Source: Planctomycetota bacterium
Lineage (GTDB): Bacteria; Planctomycetota; Phycisphaerae; WQYP01
Direction: 5' to 3'
DNA length: 12,126 bases
NCBI GenBank assembly: GCA_021798635.1
Contig: JAJZGH010000144.1
Coordinates: forward strand, 1-12,126
Position numbers and translations under genes: made by a program. A model generated the notes under the pieces. The model was given only the letters and a program-made list of their open reading frames with translations, did not search any database and was not told the DNA's origin. Below are positions 9,701-12,126 of this stretch, piece after piece (the first letter of the stretch is position 1; each line of letters opens with the position of its first letter).

Positions 9701-9804
9701 CTGCCACTGGATGAAAAAAAATGTCCCTTGAGACCCAGAAATAGCGCCAGCGCCAGTACCAGGCTGCCCATGTAGATGAACAATTTTCGCGTAAGGGGAC
9801 TCAA
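6706..9804 (-). CDS. Very large LptC/OstA(LptA)-like LPS-transport protein
   Basis: With the TTG start at 9804 the protein has about 1032 residues. A short basic N-terminus (MSPLTRKLF) precedes one membrane helix at about 8-26, which would leave the rest anchored in the periplasm. About residues 50-225 resemble LptC: a 'P.L.fYTAKGQ..LVDSQTG' strand pattern, then 'RKGTLTGHVTI' and 'LTSRGTVVVRGDQLQFDGSDL', typical of the OstA/LptA/LptC beta-jellyroll. Pro/Ala/Thr-rich linkers lie at about 233-266 and 299-344. Further OstA-like repeats follow, for example an 'ITCETLVYSN...MLAGPGHFAMTG' segment, and similar strands continue to the C-terminus. It follows kdsD and kdsC on the same strand, as lptC does in enterobacteria, but is about five times longer than LptC, so it may combine LptC and bridge (LptA-like) functions. 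The frame stays open to a GTG at 9876, but those extra 24 residues look non-conserved. I chose TTG because GGAG at 9815-9818 lies 10 bases upstream and the resulting N-terminus is a normal signal anchor. ATG at 9771 would cut into the membrane helix. Confidence 0.7.
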   Translation of the reverse strand: MSPLTRKLFIYMGSLVLALALFLGLKGHFFSSSGSGTGHKVKPLLMANGTGATHISIDNRNAQGVLQYVMRANLAKPVGGGEYQLIKPELQFYTAKGQSILVDSQTGDVLIGATGGGGAGGFDSFGNPYLRKGTLTGHVTITAGPLNSFKRGVVARQAGQIQMTLGKPLHFDYQQGLLTSRGTVVVRGDQLQFDGSDLTVEINTANKTLEDLQITHGRSLMIMGLFNHAATTSAARGSQSHPTARPPAARAPGPKAGTPAKTAAPVLTTYALSFGRHVQVALGEQTMLANKLRLYFQTAAKAPAAAGSSAPTAAPQTGTRPVPAPPSTSTKTQQTATNKTGNPPLVIHWSGPLVLHPTRHPPIVLSNSREVFLQATGTPGKPVVMRDGAARTGYAAKVTYDSALQSVTMLATAKQPVRLRDTSTGSITCETLVYSNLTHHAMLAGPGHFAMTGAAAGKQSWKGSWLKQLAVQLSPGAQTPRAAAVTPAIGQGKLAVKEIMLTGAAKLANSQTSLHADTFTAQFVPTSGKHGGSALSQFAADGDVTIASANPGLPTADTNRMQCLHLILLTRRPRASGNPVPDELKAHGRIALTFYQKAAKAGGIPEKFTISADMLHAHLVSRTGSRSTAASPLTGNPGGRLTIGRFRIWNNTIIHIYHIGRPIRATAYELSGDRAAGAVTLRSDRSGKIPAAIYQGADWLKGGTIELQRKLQQVTVPGIGELSIPESSKAAEPRVDVSWHRHMQYSAKFRQASLAGHVVAALVGRRDQHSSLTAPAMLIHFLRRTKDRNAMKLAQLVASAPAGGGQVIARDSSYSKTGKQLTGMRLDCRKLAYNAIENLLKIPTAGEMVLLDYRPATTANAAQQRGQSAFSWQQSLAYHGNTGLITLRGKVHMRFRPTKPLPHLSATAGGNTINPNAGMVLLDADELLAKLNRTASAGKTGVDLGMAGPTRLQNVTAGNAALEVNGLNLDAGMLKFDAADEIAQAYGLNGQNAMFSNVSGTLHGQARHIIWNLSKARGGVTLIQPTGTASLP

Positions 9805-9820
9805 AAGGAAAATACTCCAT

Positions 9821-9870
9821 CTACAAGCGGGACGCCGGACTTTGGATGACGGGCATAAGCGATCCTCCTT
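9821..9870 (-). promoter_or_regulatory. Perfect Shine-Dalgarno plus 11-codon leader ORF ahead of the LptC/OstA-like gene
   Basis: On the minus strand AAGGAGG (plus 9864-9870) lies 7 bases before an ATG at 9856. This ATG opens MPVIQSPASRL followed by TAG at 9823-9821. The leader is out of frame with the large downstream gene, whose likely TTG start is 16 bases past the TAG. It is the best ribosome binding site in this operon, yet it serves a tiny ORF. Translational coupling or attenuation is possible, and so is a frameshift in the sequence or an ancestral one. No amino-acid bias typical of attenuation leaders is seen. Confidence 0.35.
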
Positions 9871-9908
9871 CAACACTCATCCAACTAAAGCAGCTGCGCT
9901 ACCACATT

Positions 9909-10445
9909 TTACTGATAGCGGGCCAATACCTGATCCCATAAATTCATCCCCCGGCACATCCATTCCACCGCATCACGCACAGCTCCATAGCCGCCGGGGA
10001 ATTTGGTCACGTACCGCGCTACAGCCCGCACTTCTTCCGCCGCATCTGCTACCGCAATTGGGCAGCCGCACTTGCGCATGACGGGCAAATCGGGCAGATC
10101 ATCACCAATATAAGCGCACTGGGCATCGCTGTAGCCGAGTTGCTGCAGAAGATCATTATAAATATCCAGCTTGTTGCTGACATTCTGGTACACGTATTGA
10201 ATGCCCAATTCTTCCGCCCGATGCTGCACGACCATGCTTTCCTTGCCGGTAATGAGTGCCACGTGCCGATTGAGTTTCCGCCAGCAGACAATGCCGGTGC
10301 CGTCACGCACGTGAAAGCGTTTAATCTGCTGACCGCTGTCATCACGGATGATCCCGCCGTCCGTTAATACGCCATCCACATCCATAATCAACAATTGAAT
10401 TTCCGGTGTAAAGCCGCGCGGGGCTGATTTTTCCAACTCGTTCAT
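9909..10445 (-). CDS. kdsC: KdsC, 3-deoxy-D-manno-octulosonate 8-phosphate phosphatase
   Basis: This is a 178-residue HAD-superfamily phosphatase of the short KdsC class without a cap domain, which works as a tetramer in the cytoplasm. It releases phosphate from Kdo-8-phosphate to give Kdo for the LPS inner core. Visible motifs are DVDGVLTDG at 22-30 (nucleophile D22, acid/base D24), LITGKES at 64-70 (motif II Thr66; the usual TGR is TGK here), NKLD with Lys92 as motif III, GDDLPDLPVM at 114-123 (motif IV Asp pair), and the family's C-terminal GGYGAVRDAVE at about 151-161. The ATG at 10445 is preceded by AGGAGT (plus 10455-10460) with a 9-base spacer. It sits 57 bases downstream of kdsD and upstream of the LptC/OstA-like gene, the classic LPS gene order. 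The related YrbI-type nucleotide-sugar phosphatases are the only real alternative, and the kdsD neighbour argues against them. Confidence 0.92.
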   Translation of the reverse strand: MNELEKSAPRGFTPEIQLLIMDVDGVLTDGGIIRDDSGQQIKRFHVRDGTGIVCWRKLNRHVALITGKESMVVQHRAEELGIQYVYQNVSNKLDIYNDLLQQLGYSDAQCAYIGDDLPDLPVMRKCGCPIAVADAAEEVRAVARYVTKFPGGYGAVRDAVEWMCRGMNLWDQVLARYQ

Positions 10446-10488
10446 GTCTGTTTCACTCCTGGTACAGAGACTGTCACTATCAACGCCG

Positions 10489-10500
10489 GCCCGGCCGGGC
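10489..10500. repeat. 12-bp perfect palindrome in the kdsD-kdsC gap
   Basis: GCCCGGCCGGGC is fully self-complementary and begins two bases after the kdsD stop. It has no loop and no T run, so it is unlikely to be a terminator. It may simply reflect GC-rich composition, or it may mark the operon spacer for mRNA processing. Confidence 0.3.
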
Positions 10501-10502
10501 GA

Positions 10503-11537
10503 CTATTCCACAATTCGCAGGCTTACAACATCCTGCACATCAATTAAACCCACGGGCCGGTTCCGGGAATCTACCACCGGCAATTCATCGATTCGATGTT
10601 TGTTCATCAAAGCCAGAGCCTCGCTGGCAAGCGCTTCGGCATCCACACGTTTGGGATTGGCGGTCATGACCTGGGCCATCGGCATATCCAGCACATCGGC
10701 TGATTGCCGTAATTTTCGCCGCAGGTCCCCATCGGTAAATATGCCCGCCAGCAACCCCTGTTCGTTAATTACAATCATTGCACCGGCCCGTCGCCCCGGC
10801 AATTCTTCCATCGCCATGGCCTGCCTTAAAGTCACCGTATCGCGGACCACCGCAAGATTTTCACCAATCGTAAAGCTCATGACTTCCCGCACGCGCAATA
10901 ATTTGCGTCCCAGCGAACCGGCCGGGTGAAAGGCCGCAAAATCTTCCGCGGAAAAATTCCGCAGGCTCATGACGCCCAATACCAAGGCATCGCCCACGGC
11001 ATTCATGCAGATAATGCTGGTCGTGGGAGCCAGCCGCAGGGGACATGCCTCTTCAATGGCTCCCAAGCCAATGCAAATATCCGATAGCCGGCCCAAGGTG
11101 CTGTCGCTTCGGCTGGTAATGGCAATCGTCGGAACGCTTACGCGTTTCAGGTGGTCCATCAGTCGCGTAAGTTCATCCGTTTCTCCTCCGTAGGACAAAA
11201 GCAACGCCACATCCGTTGCCCGCACGCGCCCCAGATCACCATGCAAGGCTTCCACCGGGTGCAGAAAATGTGACGGCGTACCTGTGCTGGCGAAGCTGGC
11301 ACTGATGCGCTGCCCCGCCAATCCTGATTTGCCAACGCCGCTGACCACAACCGTGCCCGGCGAATTCGCCCCGGTACAGCGATAAATCAATTCAATGGCC
11401 GCAGGCATGGCCCCGTCCAGACGGTCCGCCACCTGCAAAAGCGTATGGGCTTCCGAACGCACGACATGCTGTGCATCAGTCAGAAGCTGCGGCGGGGAGC
11501 TTGAATGTGGCGGCACACTGGCCGAAGGCGTTTGCAT
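10503..11537 (-). CDS. kdsD: KdsD/KpsF-family arabinose-5-phosphate isomerase
   Basis: The protein has 344 residues and the standard SIS-CBS-CBS layout. It interconverts ribulose 5-phosphate and arabinose 5-phosphate, the first committed step toward Kdo. The SIS domain has GVGKSG at 67-72, STGTP at 84-88, HGDLG at 99-103, EEACPLRLAPTTS at about 162-174 and HPAGSLG at 204-210. Aligned by eye to Escherichia coli KdsD, the residues given as catalytically important there (K59, H88, E111, E152, H193) are all present as K70, H99, E122, E163 and H204. The sugar-binding loop reads SYGGETDE instead of SNSGESSE. Two CBS domains follow at about 215-278 and 288-342, including the conserved GIFTDGDLRRKL. 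The ATG at 11537 lacks a clear Shine-Dalgarno sequence, but the N-terminal length fits the family. It is the first gene of the minus-strand LPS operon. GutQ-type paralogues share this fold; kdsC next door favours KdsD. Confidence 0.95.
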   Translation of the reverse strand: MQTPSASVPPHSSSPPQLLTDAQHVVRSEAHTLLQVADRLDGAMPAAIELIYRCTGANSPGTVVVSGVGKSGLAGQRISASFASTGTPSHFLHPVEALHGDLGRVRATDVALLLSYGGETDELTRLMDHLKRVSVPTIAITSRSDSTLGRLSDICIGLGAIEEACPLRLAPTTSIICMNAVGDALVLGVMSLRNFSAEDFAAFHPAGSLGRKLLRVREVMSFTIGENLAVVRDTVTLRQAMAMEELPGRRAGAMIVINEQGLLAGIFTDGDLRRKLRQSADVLDMPMAQVMTANPKRVDAEALASEALALMNKHRIDELPVVDSRNRPVGLIDVQDVVSLRIVE

Positions 11538-11538
11538 A

Positions 11539-11676
11539 ACGTTTTACGATATACGATTCCCCGCATCGCTGCCAGCGCCCGGCCCTGCCGACGGCGGGCG
11601 TGGCAATATTTTCGGGCAACCCGGCCGCGCGGGGAAACGTCGCATAGCCGCCGGCTTTGCCGGCGATAGCCCGCCA
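11539..11676. repeat. Gene-free GC-rich spacer with REP-like hairpins
   Basis: No coding region is supported here. The clearest structure is a perfect 7-bp stem, CGCCGGC at 11649-11655 pairing with GCCGGCG at 11659-11665 around a TTT loop, flanked by TAGC on both sides. A second inverted pair, GCCCG near 11578 with CGGGC near 11597, encloses a GCCGACGGC core. Such compact GC palindromes between genes resemble REP-type elements. The spacer lies just upstream of kdsD (read on the minus strand), so it must also contain or flank the promoter of that operon, but no convincing -35/-10 pair was found. Confidence 0.35.
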
Positions 11677-11702
11677 AGAAAATCGCCCCCCCCCATCGGT
11701 CT
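11677..11702 (+). repeat. Imperfect copy of the 5' flank and start of the tRNA-Glu gene
   Basis: The segment AGAAAATCGCCCCCCCCC followed by ATCGGTCT can be aligned with 11823-11844, which spans the leader and first bases of tRNA-Glu (AGAAAATTCGCCCCCATCGTCT). All bases of the tRNA copy are matched except one missing T, with four extra Cs and one extra G in this copy. It contains a C9 homopolymer at 11686-11694. It may be a relic of a duplication or an earlier insertion at this locus, though low-complexity chance similarity is possible. Confidence 0.3.
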
Positions 11703-11746
11703 CCGTAACCCAAAAGTGACAACCTATATCAGGACGAGACAATAGA

Positions 11747-11779
11747 AACCTGTAACCTGTAACCTGTAACCTGTAACCT
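11747..11779 (+). repeat. Heptamer tandem repeat AACCTGT, about 4.7 copies
   Basis: Four perfect copies of AACCTGT run from 11747 to 11774, followed by a partial AACCT. The array ends 8 bases before the -35 box of the tRNA-Glu promoter. Short heptameric arrays between genes are known in several bacterial groups and vary in copy number. This one is non-coding and has no assigned function. Confidence 0.85.
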
Positions 11780-11787
11780 CCAAGAGT

Positions 11788-11816
11788 TTGACTTCAAGCC
11801 CCCATTAACCTAAATT
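11788..11816 (+). promoter_or_regulatory. Sigma-70-type promoter for tRNA-Glu
   Basis: TTGACT at 11788-11793 (5 of 6 consensus bases) and TAAATT at 11811-11816 (4 of 6) are separated by exactly 17 bases. Transcription would begin near 11823, a few bases before the mature tRNA start. The surrounding sequence is AT-richer than the rest of the spacer. Confidence 0.6.
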
Positions 11817-12126
11817 CATATTAGAAAATTCGCCCCCATCGTCTAGAGGCCCAGGACGGCAGATTCTCAGTCTGCATACACCGGTTCGAATCCGGTTGGG
11901 GGTAGTCGGCGGAATGGGCAGGTTGATGCCCCCTTGTGCTTCGTCGCGCGTAGATCCGCTATTTTCAAGGCTTTTGCTGGCATCATTCACTTCATTGCGC
12001 TTTGATGCCTGCACTTGCGGCTGCGCGTTTTGCTGCACTTCGTGCTGCGGATTTTGCTGCGCCTGTTCACCCGCCCGAATTGCCTTGGCGAAATGGGCGT
12101 CAGTGACTTGCAGATAATGCTCCGCC
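11805..12126 (-). CDS. Probable tyrosine recombinase (phage integrase), C-terminal end only
   Basis: The minus-strand frame is open from the right edge to TAA at 11805, so only the last 107 residues are visible. The first residues read AEHYLQVTDAHFAKA, which fits the segment just after the catalytic Tyr region at the end of tyrosine recombinases, and I associate this form with planctomycete integrases. A Gln/Ala-rich hydrophilic tail follows. The last part (from about TPNRIRTGVCRLRI) is the antisense reading of tRNA-Glu, including its T-loop, and then of the tRNA leader. The catalytic domain lies outside the window, so the family is inferred from this tail plus the position against a tRNA 3' end. 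The native C-terminus may be shorter than this in other configurations of the element, because the tRNA part depends on what lies beyond the crossover point. The GTG at 12038 is internal. Confidence 0.72.
   Translation of the reverse strand, partial: AEHYLQVTDAHFAKAIRAGEQAQQNPQHEVQQNAQPQVQASKRNEVNDASKSLENSGSTRDEAQGGINLPIPPTTPNRIRTGVCRLRICRPGPLDDGGEFSNMNLG
11832..11904 (+). tRNA. tRNA-Glu (anticodon CTC)
   Basis: The 73-base cloverleaf folds cleanly. Acceptor GCCCCCA (11832-11838) pairs with TGGGGGT (11897-11903), with one terminal G-T pair, and A at 11904 is the discriminator. The D arm is GTCTAGAGGCCCAGGAC, near-identical to bacterial tRNA-Glu. Anticodon stem GCAGA/TCTGC encloses TTCTCAG with CTC at 11866-11868. 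The T stem ACCGG/CCGGT encloses TTCGAAT. CCA is not encoded. The tRNA reads GAG codons; the D-arm identity and the CTC anticodon agree on glutamate. Confidence 0.96.
11880..11904. other. Likely attachment-site core (attL-type) in the tRNA-Glu 3' end
   Basis: Tyrosine recombinases of tRNA-targeting elements usually cross over in the anticodon or T arm, and the element carries a copy of the 3' tRNA sequence that restores the gene. Here the integrase tail abuts and overlaps the 3' end of tRNA-Glu, so the T arm and acceptor 3' strand are the most likely shared core. The matching far-end copy lies outside the window, so the exact limits are not known. Confidence 0.4.

Noticed and set aside
9632..9820. 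62-codon minus-strand frame starting right after the leader TAG
   Set aside because: It overlaps the membrane-anchor region of the LptC/OstA-like gene in another frame and shows no recognisable features.
11395..11745. Open plus-strand frame across the kdsD start and the spacer
   Set aside because: Its first part is antisense to kdsD and the rest runs through palindromes and low-complexity repeats, with no convincing ribosome binding site or motif.
11916..11931. GGGCA...TGCCC hairpin just after tRNA-Glu, a possible tRNA terminator
   Set aside because: The stem is 5 bp without a following T run, and it lies inside the integrase frame.
1..12126. CRISPR array, rRNA genes, insertion sequences or riboswitches
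   Set aside because: No spaced direct repeats, no rRNA sequence, no transposase frame with terminal inverted repeats and no recognisable aptamer were seen on either strand.

Overview
The window looks like chromosomal DNA of a Gram-negative-type (two-membrane, LPS-bearing) bacterium, most likely a member of the Planctomycetota or wider PVC group. Three things suggest this: two consecutive Kdo-pathway genes followed by a very large LptC/OstA-like protein, a divergent type VI secretion (T6SS) gene set with an unusual TagF-like protein, and an integrase tail of a kind I associate with planctomycete genomes. The lineage is an inference from protein character; no rRNA marker is present.

Layout. 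(1) Positions 1-6681, plus strand: the end of a T6SS operon. It holds the 3' part of tssK, then tssL (DotU), an unusually long tssM (IcmF), and a TagF/ImpM-like gene with a TTG start. TssK links baseplate to membrane complex, TssL and TssM form the inner-membrane complex, and the last protein probably modulates assembly. (2) Positions 6706-11537, minus strand, convergent with the T6SS operon and separated from it by only 24 bases: an LPS operon in the order kdsD, kdsC, lptC/lptA-like. KdsD makes arabinose 5-phosphate, KdsC releases Kdo from Kdo-8-phosphate, and the third protein probably serves LPS transport across the envelope. The order matches kdsD-kdsC-lptC in enterobacteria, but the third gene encodes about 1030 residues instead of about 190. 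(3) Positions 11538-11831: no gene seen. This stretch carries GC-rich palindromes, an imperfect copy of the 5' flank and start of the downstream tRNA gene, a heptamer tandem repeat and a tRNA promoter. (4) Positions 11832-12126: tRNA-Glu(CTC), overlapped on the opposite strand by the C-terminal end of a probable tyrosine recombinase that runs in from beyond the right edge. This is the signature of an integrative element inserted at the 3' end of a tRNA gene, so the right edge of the window is probably the first part of a genomic island.

The points most worth follow-up are the tRNA-Glu integration boundary, the giant LptC/OstA-like protein with an 11-codon leader ORF behind a perfect Shine-Dalgarno sequence, and the TagF-like family.
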